Shown here in pieces: positions 11,629 through 23,700 of a stretch of DNA of 64,000 nt. The notes beneath the pieces were generated by a model, which was not told the origin of the DNA, ran no database searches, and saw only the letters and a list, made by a program, of their open reading frames with translations. Source of the DNA: Effrenium voratum (taxonomy: Eukaryota; Sar; Dinophyceae; Suessiales; Symbiodiniaceae). How positions within the stretch are numbered: position 1 is the stretch's first letter; every line of letters starts with the position of its first letter. The position numbers were made by a program, and so were the translations under genes. The DNA is taken from assembly GCA_963377175.1 (NCBI GenBank), contig CAUJNA010002890.1, forward strand, positions 341,501-405,500. The letters are read 5' to 3'.

Positions 11629-11633
11629 CGATC
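11629..11633. other. Target-site duplication, left copy
   Basis: CGATC directly abuts the 5' LTR. The identical CGATC follows the 3' LTR at 24941-24945. Five-bp duplications are usual for Ty1/copia integrases. Confidence 0.9.
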
Positions 11634-11727
11634 TGTTGATAGGTAATGGCATACTGACATGACAATTGGCTCAAGAAAAACAAGCTGCTGCCCGTGCTGA
11701 CTTTTAGGTAGATCCCACCTTTCAACA
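11634..11727 (+). repeat. 5' LTR (94 bp)
   Basis: Direct repeat of 24847-24940 with a single mismatch. The ends are TGTTGA and TCAACA. It is very short for an LTR. It contains TTGGCTCAAG at 11666-11675, identical to the last ten bases of the known dinoflagellate spliced leader; whether this matters is untested. I cannot identify a core promoter. Confidence 0.95.
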
Positions 11728-11781
11728 GGCTATCAGCCGTATCGCTGGTACCTTGTACAGTCAGCTCTCACCCGCGCCGCA
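11728..11781 (+). promoter_or_regulatory. Short leader with uncertain primer-binding site
   Basis: Only 54 bp separate the 5' LTR from the ATG. The first bases, GGCTATCAGCCG, partly resemble the initiator-Met primer site used by many copia elements (which contains TATCAG), but the match is incomplete. A different tRNA or an internal tRNA fragment could prime instead. Confidence 0.3.
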
Positions 11782-14700
11782 ATGGCGTCAAGCGGCGACG
11801 GATGCCACCCTGCCATAGCAAGGATGAACGAAGCAGTGGCCAACGAATTGATCAAGGGTGGGCATCCGGAAGGGAAACCGCCATGCAATCCGTCACAGCG
11901 CTCCCGAAGCAGTTTTCCTGAATCCGACCAAGGTGATGCGCTTGTGCCCATCACATCGGTCGTTCTTCCGGAGGATTCGATGGGAAGCGGAGGGGAACCT
12001 CTCGCCGGACATCAACCTGGGCAAGAGATGCACGCGCACATGACTAAGAATGAGACTCACCTTCATCAACATCATGTGAGCGCCCCGAATATATATCAAC
12101 ATAGCCAGACGGTGAATGTGGTCAACACAGGTCCGAGCACGGAGGAAATGGCTGCCTATGCTTCGGCACGCCACGACGCCATCATCAATCAGCTCCAAGC
12201 CGGCCATGTCGAGGAAAAAGGCCGACTCTATCAGGACGCGGTGAACCACATCAATGTATGCCAACAAGAGGCAATGGCGAAAGAAAGAGAGTTTAACGAG
12301 GCAAGACAGCAGTGGGTTGCTCAACGCTCAGAAGCTGAACAGAAGTATGAACGGCTCAAATTGATTTGGGAAGTCACCCACAACAAGCAGAAGGAGGATG
12401 CGGACAGGAACGCTGCTGAAATGAGGGAGATTATCATGAAGCAGTCGAGGGACATTGAGGCACTACGTCATGAACTGAAATCTCGCAGTGAGCAGAGTAG
12501 TTCTTCTAATGTCCCGATTTTCGGTCTGAGGCCAAAGGCCTCTCCTGTACAGACGTTTCCTCCCCCTGGCCTGGATCTTAGTTCTAAGGTACGTGTCAGG
12601 TCAGCTTCCACCGAACTCCGCCGTGACGGGCCAGGTGCCGCCGATGATCTTGACGGGGATGCCGGGGATTACGAACCGACATCTCCGGCACAGGACCTTA
12701 ACGATGGTGGCGGATGTCCATCAGGCGCCGGGAATGGCCAAAGCGGAGGCGGTGGGGAACCACCTGCCGGTAATCCCGATGATGACGATGATCCTGACGA
12801 CGACGATGACGATGGGAATGACGATGAGAAGAAGAGCAAGAAGGACAAGAAGAAGAAGAAGAAGAAGGATAAAAAGAAGAAGAGCAAAAAGGACAAGAAG
12901 AAGAAGAAGAAGAGCCACAAGAAGCGAAAGAGTGGGTCTCCTTCCGACTCTCCAAGCTCTTCATCATCCAGCTCCTCAACATCATCATCCTCATCATCAT
13001 CATCGGAGAAGGCACGAGTGATCCGCAAGAAGCTCAACAAGATCTTGGGTAAGCAGGCGAGCGCAGTGGACGCAGACCATGACAAGCCCAAGGTCAAGGA
13101 GGCGGAGAGGATTGTTGTTCCATCCTTCCCACTTCCTGAGAGTTACAGGAATTGGCGCATCAAGGTGCGGGAAGCCGTATGTGCGGCATCCGACCGCCCC
13201 GATGACGCTTTCACGTGGATCAGCAGAGTGTGGGAGCCCGCCGTCACAATCGAGGAGCTCAAAGATCCCGGTGCCTTCCTCACATTGGACGCCAAGTTGC
13301 TGTCCGCCCTCACCAACATCATTCAGGGTGACCTGGCGAGACAAGTCGACACCTTCAAGGAGATAGAGGCGCAGAAGAGGAATCCAGTTCGTGGGAGACA
13401 AGTGCTTCTTATGGTGCATGAGCACCTGAGCACGAACATCAAGCACGGAGCCACCTATGCCATGGAGGATCTCCTCAACGTGAGGCTCGTGAACGATAAC
13501 CTCACTTCCTTCATGCGTAGCTGGGAGGGTGTTCTTGCAGGAATGAATGCCAAGACGCCGGATGACTCCATGCTTGAGGCTCTGTTCTACAACCAGCTGA
13601 AAAAGAGCAAGCAAATGCAACACCATTTGAATGTCTATTTGAGCGCCTCGGAAGAGTCCGCCGATCACTCATACACCTACTTGATTGAATCTGTGAGGCA
13701 ATACCTGTCTCGAGCAAGGCTCGAGCGCAACCGAGAACGGGTTGCTAGGCAGAACGGGGGTAGGCCAGCCGCACCCGCTGCTGAGAGCCAACGTGTGCCT
13801 AAGGGGTTTTGCATTGCATTTGTCAAGTATGGGTCGTGTCGGCGGGACAATTGCACGTACAAGCATGAACAGCCATCGGGCGATGCCAGGGGTAGGACCC
13901 CATCAAGAGACGCTAAGCCCAAGAAGGGTAAGGGTAAAGGCCGAACGAACAGCCCAAAGGGAAAGAAAGAGTGCCGTTTCTACCCTAAGGGGAGATGTGA
14001 CCGTGGTGAAAACTGCCCATTTGCTCACATCGATCCGAAGCCGGCCGTTCCAGGGTCAAGGGAGCCTTCCACAGACAAGCAAAAGAAGCAGGGAAAGGAC
14101 CGGAAGCATCGCAAGTCGAGCAGGGATCGTTCCAAGTCGACCTCTCGATCCACTTCCCGTGACTCCAAGGGAGAGAAGAAGAAGGGTCACAAGGGAAAGT
14201 CTTCCGGAAAGCCTTCCCCTGCTGCTGTTTGTGTGTTGGGATGCTTGTTGTCTTCCATGATGAACGCCCCTATCGCTGAGGGGAACCTCATGTCGGACTG
14301 GAAGCATGTGCCTGCCCTCCCGAGCGTGCGTTTCAGCTCGAAGGTTGAAATGAATAGGATACCAGCACATGGTGAGCAGTTTAAGATCGCGGACAAACCG
14401 CGCGTGTATCCAAAGGTCTACCCAATCGACCATCAGTTTTCCCATGATGAGGTTAGCATAGATGATGCTAGACTCGAAGCAACCATGCTCGCCTTCATTG
14501 TGAGGCGTGAATTGGAAGGCCATCCGACTAGGTGCAACTATGAATGTGACAGTGAGATCGGATGCTGGCAATGCGCCCCGAGAGACATGGGCGCAAAGCC
14601 CGCCTTGGCGAGCAAGAGATTCTCTCCGAACTGTTCATGGATTATTGACACTGGGAGCGGGACTGATCTTTTTACACGTGCAAATTGCCCCGAATATGCA

Positions 14701-17700
14701 ATTTATAATTCAAATGATCCCGTGATGTTGATGACTGCCAATGGACCAAGTGATTCGTCAAAGCAGGCCAACATGGCCGCAGGTGACCTCGGGAACACGG
14801 ATCCATATCTGTTGCCACAAACACCCTCTGTTCTCTCCGTAGGTTTGAAGTGCATGAATCAGGGTTATGACTTCATATGGCATGCAAAAGAGAAGCCATT
14901 CTTTGTCAAGCCTGATGGGACGAGAATTTATCTCAAAGTTCGAGATTATGTCCCGTACTACGACGTGTGGGATGGCGACTCAGCAATGGCGTGTCCCGCC
15001 AAAGGCACACCGCCAAGCCGACCGGAAGGTCAGGTCGCCAGAAGCAATGCACCTAGTGAATCATCACACTCCTCCTCCGTGCAAACCGAAGATGCCGCGG
15101 AAGAAGAGTATACGCCTAGCATTGCCCCTCTAGAAGATCCTGAGGTGCATGCTAGAGTTGTCGCCGAGCTTCTGGCGAATGACCCCGTTGAAGTCATTCC
15201 AGATGAACCTGCTGAGCCGATGGAGAGTAAAGATTTGGCAGGGGAAGATGTTGTTGGCAACCCCGATAAGAAAAGTCCTAGGTCACTTGCAGAAAGCGCC
15301 CTTAGGCAGGAAGCAGCATCACGAAAGCACCTGATGACACACCAGCCAAAGAATCCATTCTGCGAAGTGTGCAAATGCGCGAAGATGACCAAGTCTCCCT
15401 CTCGCTCGCGGGGGGGATCCAGACAGGTTGATGCTCGAAAATTTGCTGAGCACATCACAGCCGATTTCATAATCACTGCGGATGAACAGGAGCTGGGCAT
15501 AGACGATGAATACTCTGCCCTTGTCATAAGTGACGTTGCCACCGGTTTCAAATATGCATACCCTTTTGCTAAAAGAAACACGGAAGCAACTGTGAAGGCG
15601 TTTCAGCACTTCACTTCCTCGTCGGACGAGGTTGGCACGTTTTATAGTGATAATGCCCCTGAATTAATTGCTGCAGCTGAACAGATGGGCTGGAGACATG
15701 TCCTCAGTCAAGAGTACATTCACAAAACCAACGCGGTGGCTGAACGGAGCATCAGAACCGTGCTCGAGGGAACTCGAGTCGCACTTGCACAGGCCGGGTT
15801 GAATCATTCATACTGGCCGCACGCCGCAAGGCACTGGTGTTTATCTCAAAATGTGTGTGAACCACCTTCTGGTTCCAGAACACCGTGGAATCTTAGGTTC
15901 GAAGAAGAGTTCAAAGGTCAGTTCTTGCCGTTCGGATGTCGAATTGACTACTGGATTGGTCCAAGACAGAAACCGAAGAAGGACTTGAAGTTTGATCCCA
16001 CGTCCAATCCGGGAGTGTTTGTTGGATATGTCATCCACCCCGGCTTTCTATGGAGAGGTGACTACCTTGTAGCATCGTTGAAAGAGCTGAATGAAACGGA
16101 CTTTGATGATGTTGTGAAGTTGCATCGTGTTTTCAAAATCACGAGGCCCGACGGAAACTTCGTTTTCCCGATGCAGGACCGATACAAGTCCCTTCGTGAG
16201 GGTAAGATTTCTTCAGATCAGTCTGGTCCCACCATTCAGGATGCCCCTCTCCTAGAAGCGGGACAAGATCCGGAGGCTGTTGCCGACGTGGAAGATGAGA
16301 CGCTTCTAGATGAACCGGCTCCATCCAAGGTGGAAACAATCAAAACTGTTGATCACAAAACTGGTGGGTTAGTTGAAATCCCGAAAGAAGGATCCTCATT
16401 TTCAGAGGCGGGAGGCTTTCTGGTGAGGAAGTACAAAGGGACTAACCGACCACCCACTATATCCTCTTTCGTTTGGCAATCTATGTCTCAGAAGCAGCGT
16501 AGAGAGGCTAAGCAGAAGTACGAGAAGGATAAACTGATCGAGACATTGCCGAAAACGGCTGATCGACCAGCATCGAGCAAGGAGCGCAAGGCGGCCGCCG
16601 CCGAAGCCAAGGAGCAGCGCAGATCGGAAGGTCTTGCCGGTCTGTCAGTTAAGCAATTGACCGAACTGATCATGTTTTCGGGAGAGGACCCGGCACCCGC
16701 CATGCCGACGGTAAAGGGACTGTCGCAGGCGCACCGTCACAAGCTAGGTTTCCATGAACACATGTATGCTGCAGTGGCCAGGCCAGTCAATGCCGCCGAG
16801 ATTCGCGTAAATCCCGAGGCTCAAAAGTCCCTCGATGTCGAGTGGGAAAAGCTCAGTGTGAAGAAAGCATGGGATCTCGAAGGTATTCGGGAATGGGACC
16901 ACGTGTCGTCCGAGGCAAAGAAAACTGGTGAAAAAGCCCACGTCGGACGCGTTTTTGAAATTTGCGTTGAAAAGGGTAGTGAACTGCCCAAAGGCCATAA
17001 GCTTAGGAAGTTTAAAGGGCGAACTGTTTTCCAGGGCAATGATGTCAAGGACGAAAATTCAGAGGCAGCACTCTTTGCAGAACTAGGTTCGAGTCCGGCG
17101 ACCATGGAAGCCGGCAAAGTTGTTGATGCCTACGGTGCCCAGCCTGGTTACAAAACGGAGCAGGCTGATGGAAAGCAAGCATACACGCAATCACTAATGC
17201 GAGGTACCAAGACATGGGTGAGGCTCCCTAAAACCAGATGGCCGAAGTCGTGGATGGGAAAGTACAAGGACCCAGTTGTGCCGCTTAGGCTTGCACTATA
17301 TGGGCATCCAGACTCCGGGGGGTTGTGGGAGATCGATTGCACCTACAGATTGGGCGTTGTAAATTTTGTTTTGCTATACCCAGACACGTGGCCTTCCCTG
17401 TTCTATCACCATGAACTTCAACTGTTGCTGATAGTTTACGTAGATGACTTTAAAATGTCAGGTCCGGAGAAAAACATGAAGGAGGGATGGAGGCTCATCT
17501 CAACCCAGATTGACATGGATGAGCCGGAACCCATAGGTAGGTACTTGGGTTGCAAGCACATGGTGCGCCCAGGGGAAACCCTTAGCGTAACCGACCATCC
17601 GTTCGCTGATGTCTTTCAACATTCTTTGCCCGACCCCGCAGCGAAGAATGCAACACCTGCCCGGCGGACCCAAGATCACTGGGAATATATGCCGGAGCAC

Positions 17701-20700
17701 GGTGTCCTGGCCTGCCATCACATTCAACCAAGGTGTAAGCTCATGAGATTGAATGACGAGGTCACCTCAGAGCTCGGCCTTACGGGTAAGAGGTACACTG
17801 AGTACCGGGGTTGCACCCCGGAAGGGGATGCCGGAGAGTTGTGGGATGATGTCACGAATCCCAAAGTGTCGCTGCCGCACCTGTGGCAGGGAACCTCATA
17901 TTTCTTCGACACCTCCGTAGGTGATGCCATGAATGCCCTAGCGGCCGCCAAGAAATCAAGAAGCAAATCTCAGGCGAAGTCTGAGGCCCGAGCGCAAGGT
18001 TTCTTCTACCTTGATCAGCTGGAGAAGGACCAACCAGCCATGCGTGAACCAGTGACCGTGGTTGAATATGACATGTGTTCTTTCCTTGAAAGCTGTGTTG
18101 AGAGGTATGTTGACCTTGCGGGGGGCAATGCCAAAACAATCAAGAAGGTTCCGACGCCATTTCATGATGACAAAATTGCTCGACCCGTTGAAAATGAGCA
18201 GGAAATCAAGGGCGTTTTGGCACCCATAGCAACTAAAGTGCTAATGAAAATACTCTTTGCTGCGAGAATGGCCCGTTTCGATTTGCTAAGAGCAGTACAA
18301 GGCCTTGCATCAAGAGTAACAAAGTGGTCTGCCGACTGTGACAAGGCACTGCATAGACTTGTGTGCTATGTAGATACCACCAAAGATTTAAAAATGTCAT
18401 GTTTCATTGGCGATCCAATCACTCAATGCCGATTGTGGATCTTTGCAGATGCAGACCACGCCGGTGAACATGACAGCAAGTCCACTAGTGGGTGCGTGTT
18501 GGCGCTCGTTGGCCCCAATACGTACTACCCATTGACTGCCTTTAGTAAGAAACAAACTTCAGTGTCGATGAGTTCCACTGAAAGTGAGGTCGTGGCAGCC
18601 AATGTCAGCCTTCGTGCAGTAGGACTTCCTTCTGCCGGTCTGTGGGCGTACCTTCAGAACGCGGGGGGAATAAGCACGAAGAGCCCGCCGGAAGGCAAGG
18701 TCGTAACCAAAGTCGATTCTGGGGACTACTGGATTTACGAACCACACAGATTCATGTTATCGAGAGTGCACAAACGCGTTAGGAATACATTGTTTGATCC
18801 CGAGTCCACTAAAGATTGCCCCGTTAATTGCAAAATGTTGGGTAGATCCAGAACTACCATCATGATTGACGAAGAAGCGGAGGTAGATCTCATGCAGGAC
18901 GATTGGAAATCCCAACCCCATAGGCCTGTAAAGAGGTGGACGGGAAGAACTTTGTTTCGTGTATATGGGATGTTTGATGTCGACTACCAAATCGAGTCCA
19001 CCGAGATCAGGGAAGCCGTCACTGATTGGGACTACGTGGGAGATGAGAGGATTGGCTCGGCTAGCATTTCACTGTTTGGACCCAAGTGCCTAAGAGGAGT
19101 GTTCGTCGAAGACAATCAATCGACCATTAGGATCCTGGAATCGGGCAAATCCCCTGCATTTCGTCACACGGACAAAACCCAAAGAGTGAATTTAGCTTGG
19201 TTGGCGGAACAATTCCGTAGGAAACACTACCAGTTGGTTCATGCAGACACGGTCAGGCAGTCTGCCGACATCTGCACCAAACCTTTTACGAATAGTGACA
19301 AATGGAAGAACGCCCTCAAGCTAATCAGTCATACCGATATCCATTCAGACACATCGAAAAATCGCGGATCGTCCCCTAGGATGGACGGACGCACGGGGGA
19401 ACCTGCTGCCGCGGCACCATGCCCAACTCCCAGATGCATCATTGAAGTGTGCTGTGGAGAGGACTCAAAGCTTGGTGACGTAGGCAGATCCACTGCGGCT
19501 GGATGCCAGGTGTTCAGGTTCACCCTCAATAACGATTTCAATCAGAGTGAAAACCGAAAGATTGCTGTTGAGTTTGCGAAACAATTTCAACACATTCTGA
19601 TCTGGGCCAGTCTGCCTTGCACGGGGGGTACACCTTGGAACTTTATCAACAACAAGATTCCCTCAGCTAGGAAGAAAGTTGCTCACCACAGGAAGTTGTT
19701 CAATGCGTTGTGGAATTCCTTTGAGGCGTTCTTGGATGAAATGGGACATCTCAACCCTTCAATCGCCATTGAATGGCCCAAGGGATGCACATATTGGAAG
19801 CTTCCGAAGGTGAAGAGTATTCTCGACAGGCATGGACTTGACAAGTCTGACTTCGACGGATGTGCTGTTGGTATAGTGAACGCCGACGGAATCCCTCTTA
19901 AGAAGCCTTGGTCCGTTGCTACCAATGTTGGAATGCTGGGGAAAACCTTGTCTAAGTTCAAATGCCGGTGTACTTCACCACATGCACAAGGTAGAGGCCA
20001 ATCACTTAAGAACACCGAAAACTATACATTCAAACTTACTGATGCGATCCACGCAGCCTTTTCGATCTCAGTAGCCTCCCGAGTGATTCAATCAACTCCT
20101 GCGATAAGGATGTCGTCCCTCGCACCCTCCGTTGATATCCTGCTCAACGACGTGTTGGAGAAGGAGCTCGACATTCAGGGTACCATCTACAATTTGGTGG
20201 AATGGGACAAGCTGATGAAGCAATTCCAAACGCAGGCGGCGATTGCGACCATCCCGGAGCCGGACACGGTGACGCGGACTATCGCATCGCAGGAACAGGC
20301 ACCGGGAGTGATGCTGGGGGGAACCCTAGCCGGGAGCAACTCAGAGATGGCATATTGGGACTTGATCCAGGTCCTAGGGCGCAACGCCCCTGCGGAGTTT
20401 CGCGCCGTGCCATGCCCCTCGGAAGAGGTGGTCGACATTTTGGTCATTGGAGATTCTTCCTGTGCCATGGTCGAAGAGCCGAACAACAAATACCCGACCA
20501 AGCACCATGTGGCGGAGCTGCTTCAGGCCGAACAGCTGAAGGGGGTCCGCAACATTTACCACGGCATGGATTGGGGTAAGGGGCTCGAGGCTATCTACAG
20601 CACCATGGAGGCCAAAGTGCGATTCATCGCCGAGGACAACTCCCAGAAAGGCATCAAACAGCTTCCCATTTCGGTTTATGTGTTATGGGGAGGAAACGAT

Positions 20701-23700
20701 GTCTTCGGCAACTATGGTTTCGTGGGGTGCAGATGGATCCATGAGAAAAGGTTCAACCGAACGGAGGCGGGCCGGAAGGCCGCGTCAGAGTGGCCGAAGG
20801 TTCAGAGGACTCGCGTGTACGAGCAGCTTGACTTCTTCAAGGAGGCGGTTGGGCTCGGGCGCATTCGAGACATTACCTTCATCAGCAACCCGGACGCTGA
20901 GGACTATGCCCTCACGTCCGATTACAACGAGGCTATGAACGGCTGCCTTCGGTACCTGGCCGACGGGGACATCGACGACGGGACCCGCGTCAAGGCTATC
21001 GACTCGATCGACCCATCGGTTATGACATTGCTAGCGCACAGGTACGATGACGTGCACATGACATACAGCAATGCCAACCGGAAGGTTGTGTCGAAATTCC
21101 TTCATGCGGCAATCAACACACAGTTGTTGGCCCAGCGGATCAGGTACGCCCTCCCAGCGATTGGGAGGGTCGAGCCCTACGTGAAGGGTGAGCCGGTTGA
21201 CCCCGTGCTTTTCGGCTGGCCAACGTGCTTGAAGCTAGCCAAAGCACTTCACGAGTTCGCGGCCATGGAGGAGAAGCCCGACTGGTCTCACGACCAGGAG
21301 GGCGACGAAATCGACGTCGACGTCGCGGCATGGATGAAGGTGGCGGAGGACGAATCCTATAACGCCATCACCATCGACATGCAGGGAGCCAAAGTCGACG
21401 AGTCCGAGATCGTCCTCGAAGCCGTTGACAAAGGAGAGGAAAACTCCGATGATGAACTCGACCGGGTGGAGATTGCGATGTCCCAGTACATCGACATCAC
21501 GGCGGAGAAGCACGGACTGTCCAAGGTTCCCGACGACGAGGACAAGGACAAATGGCTCTTGCTGGGGGATGACACCCATGACTTCGGATGGGATGCGGAG
21601 AATTTGCCCCCGGGAGTTCACCGTGCTGCGCCGGAAGGCCAGTCGATAATCATAGCGGAAGGAGACCTTTTCGATCAAGAAACTGTGGCGTCTGTGGAGC
21701 TGGTGTCGGAGGCTGATGAGTCCGAGGCGGCAGGGATGAGTTCCATGATCACCGCGGAGTCGGTCGCTTTCGAATCCGTGACGGAGGGCACCAGCACATC
21801 CAAGCAACCACCAACCCCGCCGCCGTCAAGGCGCGGAACTGCTAGCAAGCACGCTGTGGGGGAACCCCAGTCGACTGGTTTCATTGAGATTGGAGACGAG
21901 TCGGACCCCACGGCTGCAGGCTCGACCGACAAGCCCCAGGTGAAGGCGATGCCGAGGGTTGCGAAGGCCAAGGTGCCGCCGGGCAACGCCGAGGGGGAAC
22001 CCCGGTCGAAAAAGCAGAAAGACCCTAAGCAAGAGAAGATCTTCTGGGAAGACTGGGCGAGGACCCGGAAGATCAATACCAAGGTCCCGGCCGAGGAGCA
22101 GAGCGAATGGCTCGAGGTCGAGGACATGGGGCACGTCCCGAAGGTCAACATGGACCGAGACTACCGACTGGTAGCAATTTCGAAGAAAATGTCCTATTTC
22201 CTCCGGGGAGGGGCATTCAAGGACGGCAAGCCCCACCCGCCGTTTCGCGGCATTGACCTGTCGGTGGAATTCGATGCGCTGGTCAGGCATCTGAATGACC
22301 GGATCGCCAACGTCATGCCCTGGGAGGTGATGATCTGCATCCGGAACAATAACACCCGCAGATTCCGCGTGATGGTTGGGCCCCCTCCATTGGGGGAAGC
22401 ATCCTGGAAAGGATTGCCGTATCAGGCTTTGCGGGTGAGGGCCGTGCAAGGACACCACAACGAGCTCACAAGGAAATACACCGAGCAGGCGATCCTGACA
22501 AATTTGTATTCCTTTGACGAGGAGTTCACCGCGGCCAAGTACCTCGCCGGCCAGTACCCGAGGGCTGTGCGGCACCCGGAACTTACTGACCAATGGCGCC
22601 GAGGCTTTCCGGCTGTCCTTTATCACACCTGCGACCTCAGATCGGCCGAGAGTATCCTCAAGTTCGGCCTGGTTCCGGGGGGCTATCCGAAGTCGACAGG
22701 CAGGGCCCACGTCTACTTCAACCCAACGCCACCCTGGGAGGCGCAGATGAGGAAGCTGGCAGGCACGCGAGCCGGAAGGCCCGTCACAATCGCATTTGAC
22801 ACTGAGCTCATGATGCAGGACGGGATCAGGCTATTCACAAGTGATGAGGCCTTCATGTCCGCGGACTGGGTTGGAAACGCCTATGTCATATACGCCTTCC
22901 ATACCCGCAAAAATGAATTCCTTTACTTCAACCGGGCATACCCAGAGCTTCGCAAGCGGTATCGCGAGGCACTGACGACCGAGCTCGCGCCTGGGCCTCA
23001 CGACGTCAACCCAAACTTTTTCCGAAGTGAGAACACCCTCACCGCAGAGAAGGCCTGGAGGCATTGGCGGACCGTCGTTGAGGGGACGAAGAACGGCAAG
23101 CTGCTTCCGGGTTCCGTCACCGAAATTGAGACGATCGATGAGCTCGCTCCCCGGAAGGGGAAGTCGAATGAAAGACCTGCAGGCCCGACCTATCAGGTTG
23201 CGCCTGCGACTCTTCGGAGGGTGCCCGAGCTCTCCAGGGGGGAGAAAGGGCATGGTCGCGGCTGGAACAACCTCCGGAACCGCTACCAGAGCGAGCCACG
23301 TTGGGAGGACCTCCTGTTCACGACCATGATGAAGATTCCGGTCGTAAAATGTTGGAACCGGAGGTGCAACAACCAACAGATCGACGGCTACCTGTTGTGT
23401 CAGGAATGCCGGGCGGACATGGTGGCTTGGACGGACGCACGCATTGCCACTGAGGTGGTACGCCTCGAGCACACGGCATCCCTCCAGGGCATGGTTTTCT
23501 ACCTGGAGGATTTGCAAGGTGGCGGAGGGAAGTGGATCCGTTCCAAGCATCACTTCAAGGAAGGTGAGAAGCGGGGAGGAATCTCCGTCGAAGCGTCACT
23601 CAGGAAGACGGCAAAGACGCATCTGACCAAGGCGTTGGCGATGGGGTGCGAGAAGGTATCCGACCGGCTCTCGGTCGACCCCTTCTACGCATACAACTGT

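Noticed and set aside
13111..13758. Viral capsid or envelope gene from an animal or plant virus
   Set aside because: The context (copia order of protease, integrase, RT, RNase H and short LTRs) shows a retrotransposon Gag; there is no envelope-like signal peptide or membrane anchor anywhere in the ORF.
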